DNA of 64,000 nt from Bacteroidota bacterium (GCA_026224775.1 JAMFRP010000002.1:1-64000); one strand, 5' to 3'. Numbered from the stretch's first letter, positions 9,222-18,384 are shown. Notes: generated by a model from the letters alone, not told the origin. Numbers and translations are program-made.

Positions 9222-9674
9222 TTAAGATTCCATGCTCAATAATGATGCTCCAAGTGTAGATTCCCGGGCAATAATATCAGCAATGGTGGTTTCAGCCAAA
9301 ATTTTCAGGGTTGCATCCCTAATGTCAATAAACATTGCTCTTATACCGCAGGTAACTTCGTCCTTACATTCATCACATTTATGATAAAAATTAAGGCTGG
9401 CACAGGGTACCATAGCTATTGGGCCGTCAGTAAGACGCAAAATTTCCGAAAGATAAATCTCTTTAGGATCTTTATTGAGTGCATATCCCCCACCCGATCC
9501 TTTCTTGCTATATAAAAAGCCGTGATTACGCATTTCGAGCAGGATAGATTCGAGAAACTTCTTGGGTATTCTTTCCAGCTCAGCTATCTGAGCGATTTGC
9601 ATGGGCGGTTTATCTACATTTTTACCCATGATAATAAGAGCCTTAATGGCGTATTTGGTTTTTTTGGACAGCAT
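9222..9674 (-). CDS. Rrf2 family transcriptional regulator with Cys cluster
   Basis: 150 residues. The winged helix covers about 1-65 (MLSKKTKYAIKALIIMGKN, LLEMRNHGFLYSKKGSGGGY). After the dimerisation helix comes a Cys-rich stretch at about 97-117: PCASLNFYHKCDECKDEVTC. IscR/NsrR-type members bind an iron-sulfur cluster through three such Cys; here at least four are present, so a redox, iron or NO sensor is plausible. A perfect TAnnTTTG box lies on the same strand at 9691-9698, 17 bases upstream of the ATG. The target genes are not evident. Confidence 0.88.
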   Translation of the reverse strand: MLSKKTKYAIKALIIMGKNVDKPPMQIAQIAELERIPKKFLESILLEMRNHGFLYSKKGSGGGYALNKDPKEIYLSEILRLTDGPIAMVPCASLNFYHKCDECKDEVTCGIRAMFIDIRDATLKILAETTIADIIARESTLGASLLSMES

Positions 9675-10184
9675 AAAACAAATTAACTCTCAAAAATAAG
9701 AATAATTTGGTAAACAACGAGACATGTATTATCTGCCCATTAAATATCACGCTAATAGCGATATAAGCTTAAATAAAAACACGTTTACCAACGAAGTTTT
9801 CCATGGATTTTATTGGTATTAGGACTTCCTTATTTTTTAAATGTACGGTTAAAATTAGCCATATTATTAAATCCGCACCGTAAGCCATTTCAGATATAGA
9901 CCTGTTGTATCAACCATCATTAATTATTCTTATAAATCAAAAATTTTAATTATAGCTACAAGCTATCATTAAAAATAAATATCAAACCGGTGTTGATTTT
10001 TTGAATTAGCAATTCTCTTTTATATATATTTAGACAGTATTAAATTATTTTTTGTTTGGGTTATAATATTAATCAGATGTTAATTAATAATTATTAGGAT
10101 TAAACATTCTTATTGATTTAGACGTATAACCCAGCAACTTAGCCTTCGGGATTTAACTGACTACATAGAGAGATAAATTTAACA
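9675..10184. other. 510-base AT-rich spacer
   Basis: No intact gene. The left third holds the TAnnTTTG box for the Rrf2 gene and an AraC regulator remnant (about 9798-9927). The middle has a small hairpin (ATAGCT, ACA, AGCTAT near 9950-9966). The right part is very AT-rich and presumably carries the promoter of the histidine kinase, but no full promoter match is convincing. Confidence 0.7.
9798..9927 (-). pseudogene. Remnant of an AraC-family regulator (C-terminal HTH), frameshifted
   Basis: On the reverse strand three frames in turn spell the hallmark C-terminus of AraC regulators: MVDTTG (before about 9901), SISEMAYG (9877-9900, frame 2), and CGFNNMANFNRTFKK (9833-9877, frame 3), followed by a stop at 9830-9832 and, in the same frame beyond it, GSP as in the usual CSPxxY ending. 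One-base losses at about 9901 and 9877 explain the frame changes. The upstream part of the gene is not recognisable. It is a dead gene fragment lying in the spacer upstream of the Rrf2 gene. Confidence 0.7.
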
Positions 10185-12359
10185 TTGAAATTTTTTCTAA
10201 TTTTTATTTTTTCGCTTTTTTACCTGTCGAGTTTTGCTAACGTAAGAGTTGGAGAAATTGACAGTGTTAAAAATTTACTGGCAAACTCAGGTGGCACACC
10301 AGATACTTCAGTTATTAATAAACTGAATAAGCTGGCTGAGGATTATTTCCGCATAAACCCGGATAGTTGTTATTATTACGGAAACAAAAGCATACAATTA
10401 TCTAAACAAATAAACTACAGTGCGGGTATTGCTAGCGGGTTACTACAGGTAGGCCATGTAAAATACTTTAAAGGCCGTTCTGAAGAAGCGAAACTGGACT
10501 TTGATACGGCTATAGCTATATATAAAAAACTAAACAATAAAAAGGGGCTTGCTGCCTGTTATGTTTTATATGGCCGTATGTATAATTTGCTGGCAAATTA
10601 TACGCTCGCGCTTTATTACTTAAACTTAGCCCAACAAATAAACATACAAATCGATAATCAGTTAGGGCTTACTGATACTTATAAAAACATAGGTATAGTT
10701 TATTACAGCGAAGGGATAATTCCCAAAGCGCTCGACTTTTACTATAAAGGGCTTTTTATAGCACTTAAAAATCATTACAAAGCTTTATCATCTGAAATAT
10801 ACAATGATTTGGGTGTAATACTGCAAAGCACAGAGGTTTATCCAAATGCTTTAGAATATTTCAACAAGGCAATAAAAATTTCTTTACAGATAAACGATCA
10901 GCAGGTTATTGGAACTGTTAATGAAAACATTGGTGAGATTTTATTAGCCGAGGGCAAATATGCCGATGCAATTATTCATTTAAAAACTGCTTTAATAACA
11001 GCCCGCAAACAAGACGACAAAGATGGTTTAGGTTCGATATATACTGATTTGGGCTTATGCTATGGTCATTTAAATAAGATTAAGACTGCTGCCAATTACC
11101 TGGACACCTCATTACAAATTGCTGCTGATTACAAGTTTGTTAATAACCAGGCAAACGCTGTTATTGGACTTGCCACTGTTTATAATTTGCAAAAGGATTA
11201 TGCCAGCGCCTACAAGTATGCTATGCAGGGGCATCAATATGCTATTAAACTGGGCGATTTATCGGTAAGGGCCAAATCTGCCATGCAATTAAACCAACCA
11301 CTGGCTGGTTTAGGTAATTTTACACAAGCCTATAAATACCTGCTTGAATATGTCGACTTAAAAAATCAGTTAAAAAGTGACGAAAGTATTCAAAAGTTAA
11401 CGTCCTATAATTTTGAGCTGAATTTTGCTGCTAAAGAACATCAGGAACAACAACAGCAACAAGAAAAAGAATTACTTTACAAGCAAAGGTTGCACAATCA
11501 ACGTTTGTTAAACACCATATTTATTATAATAATTATAGGGATGATTGGCACCCTGGTTGTTTATTATAATCAAAAGCGCAAGCAGCAAAAAATAAACTTA
11601 ATGCTTGAGGAAAAAAATGATGAGGTGCTAAGCCAAAAGGAGAACATTGACGAACAAGCCTATAAACTTAATGAGCTTAATGTTTTAAAAGACAGGCTAA
11701 TTTCCGTTCTCGCGCATGATTTACGTGCTCCCCTAAGCACATTACGTGGCTTGTTCGGTTTACTACAGGATGATACGATAACACACCAGGAATTGGTTGA
11801 AATGATACCGAGTGTGTTAAAAAAACTTGAATATACATCGGATTTTCTTGATACCCTCTTGTTTTGGATAAACAGCCAGATGGAAAATTTTGAAAGCTCG
11901 GTAAAAAGCTTCTCCATAAAAGATATTGTTGAGTATGAGATGGAAAATTACCAGGAACAAGCTACCTTAAAAGGTATAACATTGATTGATAATGTTCCGG
12001 ATAGTACCATGGCCTCGGCAGACCCAAACTCAATTCGCATTGTGATACGCAATCTGATAACTAATGCCATAAAATTCTCGGGCGAAAAAGACACTATCGA
12101 AGTTGTAGCATCTACCAATAATGAAATGATTGAGATAAAAGTTAAGGATACTGGAACAGGCATCCCACCCGAGAAACTTAAAAAGCTTTTCAAAAGCAAA
12201 GTTGATAGCAGTGCCGGTACCCATCAGGAATCAGGTACCGGGATGGGTTTACTTTTTTGTAAAGATCTGGTTGAAAAATGTAATGGCAAAATATGGGTTA
12301 CCAGTCAGCAAGACGTTGGAACCGAGTTTTCATTTACTGTACCTGCCTATATCGCTTAA
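10185..12359 (+). CDS. TPR-repeat sensor histidine kinase
   Basis: 724 residues. A signal peptide (1-18) leads to a periplasmic array of TPR repeats (about 25-400), a Gln-rich coiled coil (EHQEQQQQQEKELL), a membrane segment at about 444-463, a second coiled coil, the HisKA domain with phospho-acceptor His511 (LISVLAHDLRAPLSTLRG), and an ATPase domain with N box NLITNAIKF, G1 DTGTGIPPEKL and G2 GTGMGLLFCKDL. The start is TTG: no ATG fits, an in-frame stop lies at 10158, an AGAGAGA purine tract precedes it, and the signal peptide begins at once. No response regulator gene is adjacent, so its partner is elsewhere. The input is unknown. Confidence 0.9.
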   Translation: MKFFLIFIFSLFYLSSFANVRVGEIDSVKNLLANSGGTPDTSVINKLNKLAEDYFRINPDSCYYYGNKSIQLSKQINYSAGIASGLLQVGHVKYFKGRSEEAKLDFDTAIAIYKKLNNKKGLAACYVLYGRMYNLLANYTLALYYLNLAQQINIQIDNQLGLTDTYKNIGIVYYSEGIIPKALDFYYKGLFIALKNHYKALSSEIYNDLGVILQSTEVYPNALEYFNKAIKISLQINDQQVIGTVNENIGEILLAEGKYADAIIHLKTALITARKQDDKDGLGSIYTDLGLCYGHLNKIKTAANYLDTSLQIAADYKFVNNQANAVIGLATVYNLQKDYASAYKYAMQGHQYAIKLGDLSVRAKSAMQLNQPLAGLGNFTQAYKYLLEYVDLKNQLKSDESIQKLTSYNFELNFAAKEHQEQQQQQEKELLYKQRLHNQRLLNTIFIIIIIGMIGTLVVYYNQKRKQQKINLMLEEKNDEVLSQKENIDEQAYKLNELNVLKDRLISVLAHDLRAPLSTLRGLFGLLQDDTITHQELVEMIPSVLKKLEYTSDFLDTLLFWINSQMENFESSVKSFSIKDIVEYEMENYQEQATLKGITLIDNVPDSTMASADPNSIRIVIRNLITNAIKFSGEKDTIEVVASTNNEMIEIKVKDTGTGIPPEKLKKLFKSKVDSSAGTHQESGTGMGLLFCKDLVEKCNGKIWVTSQQDVGTEFSFTVPAYIA

Positions 12360-12360
12360 C

Positions 12361-12951
12361 TTATTCTTTGTGATCTGAAATTCTACTTTCAATTCTCCGG
12401 TCAGGTATAAACCAGATACAGGCCACAAGAAAGTATAGGCTAAAACTAATACAAGGGTTTACCCACGCCAATAGAATAGCCACAGCATAAATAACAATAG
12501 ATAACTTGCCTTTACGATCATTACCTATCGCCTTCGTAAAAAGCGAATCGGGGCCTTCATGCTTCTTTAAAACTAACACTAGTATTGCATAAGCTACCGC
12601 GCACATAATTAATGATATGCCATACATGATAGTCGGCCATTTGGTGAAGTTGTTTTCTCCCATCCATTCCGTAACCAACGGCACTACCGAGAGCCAGAAT
12701 AACAGGTGCAAATTTGCCCAAAGCGTCGCCCCGTTTACAGATTTTACTGCCTGCATTAAATGGTGATGGTTGTTCCAATAAATCCCTACATAAATAAAAC
12801 TAATTACATAGCAAATAAATACCGGGTAAAGCGGAACAAGCGACTGAAGCGTATCATGGTGAGCACCGGGCATTTTAATCTCTAAAACCATTATGGTGAT
12901 GATGATGGCTATTACACCATCACTAAATGCTTCTAAGCGTCCCTTTTCCAT
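12361..12951 (-). CDS. TMEM175/DUF1211 family putative K+ channel
   Basis: 196 residues with about six membrane segments. The N-terminal RLEAFSDGVIAIIITIMVLE has the diagnostic FSDGV of the TMEM175 family, and the His-rich WNNHHHLM follows TM3. Bacterial members form potassium-permeable channels lacking the usual TVGYG filter. It ends one base from the end of the histidine kinase gene (convergent) and starts 43 bases after the PYROXD2-like gene, with which it may be co-transcribed. A physiological role here is unknown. Confidence 0.88.
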   Translation of the reverse strand: MEKGRLEAFSDGVIAIIITIMVLEIKMPGAHHDTLQSLVPLYPVFICYVISFIYVGIYWNNHHHLMQAVKSVNGATLWANLHLLFWLSVVPLVTEWMGENNFTKWPTIMYGISLIMCAVAYAILVLVLKKHEGPDSLFTKAIGNDRKGKLSIVIYAVAILLAWVNPCISFSLYFLVACIWFIPDRRIESRISDHKE

Positions 12952-12994
12952 AGAACCGAAAATAATAAATATTATGGATATAGTTTAGAACAGG

Positions 12995-14428
12995 TTATGT
13001 GGCAAATATATCTTTAAGCACTTTTTGGGCAACATTGTATCCGCACATCCCATGCACGCCCCCGCCGGGCGGTGTAGATGCGGAGCAGATATAGATACCT
13101 TTAGCCGACGTTTTATAAGGCGACCAACGCAATGCAGGCCGTGTAAACAATTGGCCTATATCAATCACGCCGCCATTGATATCGCCACCGATATAGTTGG
13201 GATTATATTCTTCCATTTGCGTGGGGCTCATGGTGTGTTTAGCTAAAATGAGGCCTTTAAAACCAGGGGCGAAGCGCTCTATTTGGCTTTCAATAGCGTT
13301 AGTCATATTCACCTTTGATCCGTTGGGAACATGGCAATAGGCCCAGGCTGTGTGCTTGCCCTCAGGGGCTCTTGATGAATCAAAAACACTTTGTTGAGCT
13401 AACAGCACAAATGGCTTTTCAGGGTGCTGACCGTCCCAGGTTTGCTGCTCGGATTTTGTAATTTCTGCCATAGTATTACCAATATGGATGGTACCTGCAT
13501 TTTTGCAATCTTGTGCTTTAAAAGGGATTGGCCCATCCAACGCCCAGTCGACCTTAAAAACACCCATGCCATAGCGGTAACGTTCCAATTGCCATTTATA
13601 CAATGAAGAAAACTTATGTCCTGCTATTTGCAATAACTGTTTGGGCGATACATCGAACAACACTGCATGAGCAGACGGCAATTGCTCAAGTGACTTTACA
13701 TAGGTGTTAGTTTCAATCTTCCCGCCTATTGATATAAAATAAGATGCTAAGGCATTCGCTATCCCGTTTGACCCACCCCTGGGAATCGGCCAGCCTTTTA
13801 AATGACCATTAACCATTAAAACTAATGCAGCGGCAGAAGTTGTGATTTTAGATAGTGGTTGCATAGAGTGTGCTGCCATTCCTGCCAATAACCCTTTTGC
13901 TTCTTCAGTTTTAAAACGTTTTGATAGATACATGGCCGATGTTAATGCTGACAACCCAAACCTTGCCATAGCAAGCGGATGTTTAGGATAATGCAACGGA
14001 CCTAAAACATCGGTAGCAATATTTGGCCAATCTGTTACGATGGGTTGAATCAGCTTTAAATAAGCGTGTTCATCATTACCCAACAATTTTGCTGTTTCGG
14101 TAATTGATTGTTTAAGCACAGCGGCGGTGCCATTATCAAAAGGATGCGCGGCAGCGATTTCGGGATAGATATATTCCAATCCATGATCTGCCAGCGGTAG
14201 TTGCTGAAAAAATGGTGAACCCACTGCCAATGGATGTATGGCTGAACAAATATCGTGTATAAATCCCGGCAACGTCAATTCAGCAGATCGAAGGCCTCCC
14301 CCTATTTCACTTTTCGCTTCGAGTATTAATGCTGATAATCCGTTTTGCTGCAAATAAATAGCTGCTGCCAATCCATTAGGACCGGAGCCAACTATTACCG
14401 CATCAAAATCACGTTTTTCAAGCTTCAT
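12995..14428 (-). CDS. FAD-dependent oxidoreductase, PYROXD2/phytoene-dehydrogenase-like
   Basis: 477 residues. The N-terminal dinucleotide fold is clear (DAVIVGSGPNGLAAAIYL, then ILEAKSEIGGGLRS). The C-terminus has YICSASTPPGGGVHGMCGYN, the FAD-contacting block of the CrtI/PYROXD2 group. Bacterial PYROXD2-like proteins have no settled substrate; they are related to carotenoid desaturases, but no carotenoid genes lie nearby, so a phytoene desaturase role is not supported. It sits between the DUF6526 gene (19 bases) and the TMEM175 gene (43 bases) on the same strand. Confidence 0.88.
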   Translation of the reverse strand: MKLEKRDFDAVIVGSGPNGLAAAIYLQQNGLSALILEAKSEIGGGLRSAELTLPGFIHDICSAIHPLAVGSPFFQQLPLADHGLEYIYPEIAAAHPFDNGTAAVLKQSITETAKLLGNDEHAYLKLIQPIVTDWPNIATDVLGPLHYPKHPLAMARFGLSALTSAMYLSKRFKTEEAKGLLAGMAAHSMQPLSKITTSAAALVLMVNGHLKGWPIPRGGSNGIANALASYFISIGGKIETNTYVKSLEQLPSAHAVLFDVSPKQLLQIAGHKFSSLYKWQLERYRYGMGVFKVDWALDGPIPFKAQDCKNAGTIHIGNTMAEITKSEQQTWDGQHPEKPFVLLAQQSVFDSSRAPEGKHTAWAYCHVPNGSKVNMTNAIESQIERFAPGFKGLILAKHTMSPTQMEEYNPNYIGGDINGGVIDIGQLFTRPALRWSPYKTSAKGIYICSASTPPGGGVHGMCGYNVAQKVLKDIFAT

Positions 14429-14447
14429 TAAAATATCAGCTCAAATA

Positions 14448-14882
14448 TTATACCCTGTGATAATCGCTTTTCCAGTTTTTGATCGCTTTCTTAATATCAT
14501 CCGGCGATAGGTTTTCCGCGATGACACGTTCTACAAGGGGGATCAATTCATCATCAGGTGCAAAACGTAAAGCTGCAACCTGCCGGATAGTAATTTTGCT
14601 ATCGATTGGTTTACGGGTGAGTATAAAATAACGCAGGCCTTCTTCCGCACGTATGGCTCTGTCCTGTGCTTTTAAAGGAAAGGTGCGTAGAAAGCCCCAT
14701 ATCAAAGCTGCACATACAAACAATAACAAAATGAGTATTGAACTTACAAAACCACCCTGGTAAGTTTTATGCCGAAATATATTTATAATAGAAGTTAGTA
14801 AACCGATGACAAGCAAACCGCTTAAAACATAATGATACCCTGCCGCATAACGGCGATGATTGGCGTAATTCTGATCTTCCAT
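14448..14882 (-). CDS. DUF6526-type small membrane protein
   Basis: 144 residues from the ATG at 14882. It begins MEDQNYANHRRYAAGYHYVL, has two membrane segments (about 18-36 and 48-68), then AQDRAIRAEEGLRYFILT and a soluble C-terminus. The QNYxNH start and the AQDRAIRAEE block are what I recall for DUF6526; function unknown. An in-frame ATG at 14933 would add 17 residues; the family start favours 14882. It is the first gene of the leftward group with the PYROXD2-like and TMEM175 genes. Confidence 0.7.
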   Translation of the reverse strand: MEDQNYANHRRYAAGYHYVLSGLLVIGLLTSIINIFRHKTYQGGFVSSILILLLFVCAALIWGFLRTFPLKAQDRAIRAEEGLRYFILTRKPIDSKITIRQVAALRFAPDDELIPLVERVIAENLSPDDIKKAIKNWKSDYHRV

Positions 14883-15007
14883 AATCAATTTATTTGATGC
14901 AATATACACTATTAATGTTACCAGTTGCGCCATCTAAAATGACATTGCTATTGTTTTAATATTGAACAAAACAGCTAAAATTGAGTTCTACTTAAAAACA
15001 AATCATC

Positions 15008-15871
15008 ATGGCTGACACAAAAATATCATTTAAAAAAACGTTCACTTTAGGTGGCGATCTTACTATAAACCGTTTGGGCTACGGTGCTATGCGTATTACC
15101 GGTAAAGGCATTTGGGGGCCACCAAAAGATCACGACGAATCAGTACGGGTATTGAAACGCGCTGTTGAATTAGGGGTGAATTTTATTGACACCGCGGATA
15201 GCTATGGGCCGCACGTATCTGAGGAATTGATTGCTGAAGCATTATATCCATACAAATCAGACCTGGTTATTGGCACCAAAGGTGGCTTGCTTCGCACAGG
15301 ACCAGATCAGTGGCCGGTTGATTCAAGTCCGGAGCATTTGAAAGAAGCTTTGGAAGGTAGTTTAAAGCGACTTAAACTGGATCAAATTGACCTTTATCAG
15401 TTACACCGTATCGATCCAAAAGTACCTGCTGAAAAAACCTTTGAGTTTTTACAAAAAGTACAAAAAGAAGGTAAAGTAAAACATATCGGCTTATCAGAAG
15501 TAAGTGTAGACGATATTAAGAAGGCACAACAATTTTTTGAGGTAGTATCGGTACAAAACATGTATAGCGTTGATAACCGTAAATGGGAATCGGTATTGAA
15601 TTATACCAAGGAAAATAATATTGCCTTTATCCCGTGGTTCCCGCTAAACGCGGCCAATGTGGCGAGCCAGGAGAAGCTGCAAAAAGTTGCCGATAAGTAC
15701 AGCGCGAGCGTTTACCAGGTAGCATTAAGCTGGTTACTGCACCATGCCGATAATATTTTGCTGATCCCGGGAACATCAAGTGTAAAACATCTGGAAGAAA
15801 ACATGAAGACCATTGATGTACCCCTTACAACAGAAGACATGCAAGCACTGGAAGGCATCAGCGCTTCATAA
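15008..15871 (+). CDS. Aldo/keto reductase
   Basis: 287 residues, an NADPH-dependent TIM-barrel oxidoreductase. The catalytic tetrad is visible: Asp in FIDTADSYG, Tyr in the same block, Lys in VIGTKGGLL and His in LYQLHRIDPKV. The C-terminal cofactor segment IPGTSSVKHLEENM is present. The sequence resembles the YdbC/pyridoxal-reductase-like branch. It is divergent from the DUF6526 gene. The substrate cannot be told from sequence. Confidence 0.92.
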   Translation: MADTKISFKKTFTLGGDLTINRLGYGAMRITGKGIWGPPKDHDESVRVLKRAVELGVNFIDTADSYGPHVSEELIAEALYPYKSDLVIGTKGGLLRTGPDQWPVDSSPEHLKEALEGSLKRLKLDQIDLYQLHRIDPKVPAEKTFEFLQKVQKEGKVKHIGLSEVSVDDIKKAQQFFEVVSVQNMYSVDNRKWESVLNYTKENNIAFIPWFPLNAANVASQEKLQKVADKYSASVYQVALSWLLHHADNILLIPGTSSVKHLEENMKTIDVPLTTEDMQALEGISAS

Positions 15872-15886
15872 AATGTAAAATTTAAA

Positions 15887-15954
15887 GCGATGGTTAAACC
15901 TTTACGATATTGTTTTATCTAACACGAAACAATATTGTAAACTTTAACCATTGC
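15887..15954. repeat. Long imperfect hairpin before lipoprotein gene
   Basis: Two arms of about 28 bases pair (15887-15915 with 15927-15954), sharing ATGGTTAAA, TTTAC and ATATTGTTT, with two mismatches and a one-to-two-base bulge; the loop is 11 bases. It fills the spacer between the reductase stop and the lipoprotein ATG at 15959. It lacks a T-run and may be a small mobile palindrome or an RNA structure over the ribosome-binding region. Confidence 0.7.
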
Positions 15955-15958
15955 TATT

Positions 15959-16708
15959 ATGAAAACACTCAAATCATTTGCGTTTATAGGTTTGATTGCA
16001 GGTACGCTACTTTCTTGTAACAAGAATAGCAGCACTAAACCTAACGCTAACTCTACAGATGAAGCTGCTGATTTAGTTGTAGCTTCGGTATCAACCAACA
16101 CACAAGGCGCTTTGGGCGGGTTTAACGATGTAACCGTTTCATCTGAGGCTAGGATAAATATTGATTCATTATGCGGGACTGTTTGGACGGATAGTGTAAA
16201 TCGCAGCAAACCACACGTACCGGGAATCACCGGTAGCTATTCTTACAAAGCTAATTATAGCTATGCGTTAAATTGCACCAATGGCATATTTAACAACAGC
16301 GCGACTATTACATCCAGTTACAGCGGATCATTCGCTGATGCTTCTCTTTCCTCTACATTTTCCGGAAGTTCTAATTTTACAATTGCGGGCCTAGGCAAGT
16401 CTTTCACCGCCTATACTATCAACGGCGAATACAAACGCAGCGGTTCTTTCCAATCACTAACAGATACAAGTTACCACGGCACCCATAGCGTGGATATAAC
16501 ATTCACCAACTTTACATTAGTTAAACCACTTGGCGTTATTAAAAGCGGCAGTACTGCTTCGTTTACAATTAGTGGTAATATGCCATCGAAGGGATCATTT
16601 AACTATACTGGCACCATTGTATTTAATGGCGGCAATAATGCCACTTTAAAAATAAATGGTACTGTTTACCTGATAAACCTGGCAACAGGACAAAAAACGA
16701 AACAATAA
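15959..16708 (+). CDS. Putative lipoprotein of unknown function
   Basis: 249 residues. The N-terminus MKTLKSFAFIGLIAGTLLSC is a lipoprotein signal with Cys20. The rest is rich in Ser, Thr, Gly and Asn with alternating hydrophobic residues (FTAYTINGEYKRSGSFQSL, ATLKINGTVYLINLATG), suggesting an all-beta, secreted fold. I do not recognise the family. It is followed by a terminator and stands alone behind a long hairpin. It is probably surface- or periplasm-anchored. Confidence 0.75.
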   Translation: MKTLKSFAFIGLIAGTLLSCNKNSSTKPNANSTDEAADLVVASVSTNTQGALGGFNDVTVSSEARINIDSLCGTVWTDSVNRSKPHVPGITGSYSYKANYSYALNCTNGIFNNSATITSSYSGSFADASLSSTFSGSSNFTIAGLGKSFTAYTINGEYKRSGSFQSLTDTSYHGTHSVDITFTNFTLVKPLGVIKSGSTASFTISGNMPSKGSFNYTGTIVFNGGNNATLKINGTVYLINLATGQKTKQ

Positions 16709-16727
16709 CCCTATTATATATATGAAC

Positions 16728-16757
16728 AAAAACCCCGCAATTAAATGTGGGGTTTTT
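16728..16757. terminator. Bidirectional intrinsic terminator
   Basis: AAAAACCCC (16728-16736) pairs with GGGGTTTTT (16749-16757), extended inward by GCA/TGT. The A-run and T-run make it work both ways, serving the convergent lipoprotein and YciI genes. Confidence 0.9.
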
Positions 16758-16765
16758 ATTTTCCT

Positions 16766-17056
16766 TTATACTTTTGCAACACGATAAGGTTTTATATCAA
16801 CCGTTTCCCATATTTTCTGGGTGATATAAATTTCGCTTTGTTTCCAGGTTTCAAGCCCTTCTTCGGTTTCAAACTGAAGAATCATTACTGATCCAATCAT
16901 TTTGCCTTCTTCATTCAATATAGCGCCGCCAATAACGTAGTTGCCGTTATCTTTTAAATGCTTTGCGCCATCTAAATGATGCTGGCGAACGGCCATCCGC
17001 CGATCAAATGTACCTTCATCTGTGTAATCGTATCCTGTAATAATGTACTGGTTCAT
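16766..17056 (-). CDS. YciI-like (YCII domain) protein
   Basis: 96 residues, a single YCII ferredoxin-like domain. It shows the family pattern RRMAVRQHHLDGAKHLKDNG with the His-Asp pair thought to be the active site, and a C-terminal KIWETVDIKPYRVAKV. E. coli-type YciI members may be small hydrolases or dehalogenase-like enzymes, but no substrate is established. It is convergent with the lipoprotein gene and divergent from galK. Confidence 0.85.
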   Translation of the reverse strand: MNQYIITGYDYTDEGTFDRRMAVRQHHLDGAKHLKDNGNYVIGGAILNEEGKMIGSVMILQFETEEGLETWKQSEIYITQKIWETVDIKPYRVAKV

Positions 17057-17229
17057 TTTAGGGAAGTTTTAGTTATATCCTGAACAAGATAGAATATATT
17101 CTGTTTCGTTTATCAATAAATTGACACCATTCAGAGACAAGTTTTTTGTGTTAAAATAATAACTGTAAATTTTACATTAAATAATGAAAATATTTACAAT
17201 ATTTGTGATTCATACCTCTCTTTACATTT

Positions 17230-18384
17230 ATGAATGACCAATTAAAACAAGAATTTGCTAAATTTTATAATCAACCTGCTCAAAATGGCTGGTTTTCTCC
17301 GGGAAGGGTAAACTTAATAGGCGAACATATCGACTATAATGGCGGCCTTGTAATGCCTTGCGCCATAACGTTTGGCACTTATCTGTTAACATCTCCTAAT
17401 GAGGATAATGTTTTCCGTTTCAGGAGTACAAGTTTTGATGCTTACCTGGAAATCCCTGTTCAATCAGATTATAAAAAAGATGGCCAGGGCTGGTTTAATT
17501 ATCCTTTAGGTGTTATTGAACATTTTGTAAAAGCCGGTCACAAATTAGGTGGCCTGGATATGCTTTTTTATGGCGATATACCTATAGGCTCGGGCTTATC
17601 TTCTTCAGCATCAATAGAAGTGGTAACCGCTTTTGCATTAAATAAACTTTTTAACGCGACTTACTCTAAACTGGATCTTGTTAAACTAGCGAAATCTGTA
17701 GAAAATAACTTCATAGGCCTTAATTGCGGTATAATGGATCAGTTTGCTGTTGCCTTTGGCGAAAAGGACAAAGCGCTTATGTTAAACTGCGATACACTGG
17801 AATACCAGGCCGTAGACAGCAACCTTGGCGACCATGTATTAGCCGTAATCAACACCAATAAACCACGTAAACTGGCAGAATCTAAATATAACGAGCGTGT
17901 GCAGGAATGCGCAACCGCTTTAAAACAACTGCAGCAGCTATTGGATATTAACAACTTGTGTGATATTGATACCGATACGTTCAAGCAATACGAGCATTTA
18001 ATTACTGATGAAACCGTTAAGAAACGTGCAACGCATGTAATTGAAGAAAATGACCGCGTTAAGCTAGCAGCAAAAGCATTGGCTGCTAATAATCTTACTG
18101 AGTTTGGTAGATTGATGTATGCTTCGCATAATTCATTACGTGACCTTTACGAAGTGAGTGGTAAAGAATTGGATGCTGTGGTTGAATATGCCAAAACAGA
18201 TAAAAATGTTGCTGGTGCACGTATGACAGGTGCTGGTTTTGGAGGATGCGCTATTGCGTTGGTTGAAGCAAAAGCATTTGATGAGTTTAGTTCAGCCGTT
18301 ACCAAGTATTACACCGACAAGATAGGTTACGCGCCATCGGTATATAGCTCGCTAATTGGTGATGGGGTTGGGATTTTATTTTAA
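17230..18384 (+). CDS. galK: Galactokinase
   Basis: 384 residues, the usual length. It phosphorylates alpha-D-galactose at C1 in the Leloir pathway. Visible motifs of the GHMP kinases are the galactokinase signature GRVNLIGEHIDYNGG, the ATP-binding PIGSGLSSSASIEV and the C-terminal RMTGAGFGGCAIALV. No other gal gene is adjacent. Upstream is an AT-rich spacer of 173 bases from the divergent yciI-like gene. It fits a sugar-scavenging lifestyle, but no direct link to the Sus locus is shown. Confidence 0.95.
   Translation: MNDQLKQEFAKFYNQPAQNGWFSPGRVNLIGEHIDYNGGLVMPCAITFGTYLLTSPNEDNVFRFRSTSFDAYLEIPVQSDYKKDGQGWFNYPLGVIEHFVKAGHKLGGLDMLFYGDIPIGSGLSSSASIEVVTAFALNKLFNATYSKLDLVKLAKSVENNFIGLNCGIMDQFAVAFGEKDKALMLNCDTLEYQAVDSNLGDHVLAVINTNKPRKLAESKYNERVQECATALKQLQQLLDINNLCDIDTDTFKQYEHLITDETVKKRATHVIEENDRVKLAAKALAANNLTEFGRLMYASHNSLRDLYEVSGKELDAVVEYAKTDKNVAGARMTGAGFGGCAIALVEAKAFDEFSSAVTKYYTDKIGYAPSVYSSLIGDGVGILF

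Noticed and set aside
12995..14428. Phytoene desaturase (crtI) assignment
   Set aside because: The fold is shared, but no carotenoid genes are nearby and the ends fit the PYROXD2 group better.
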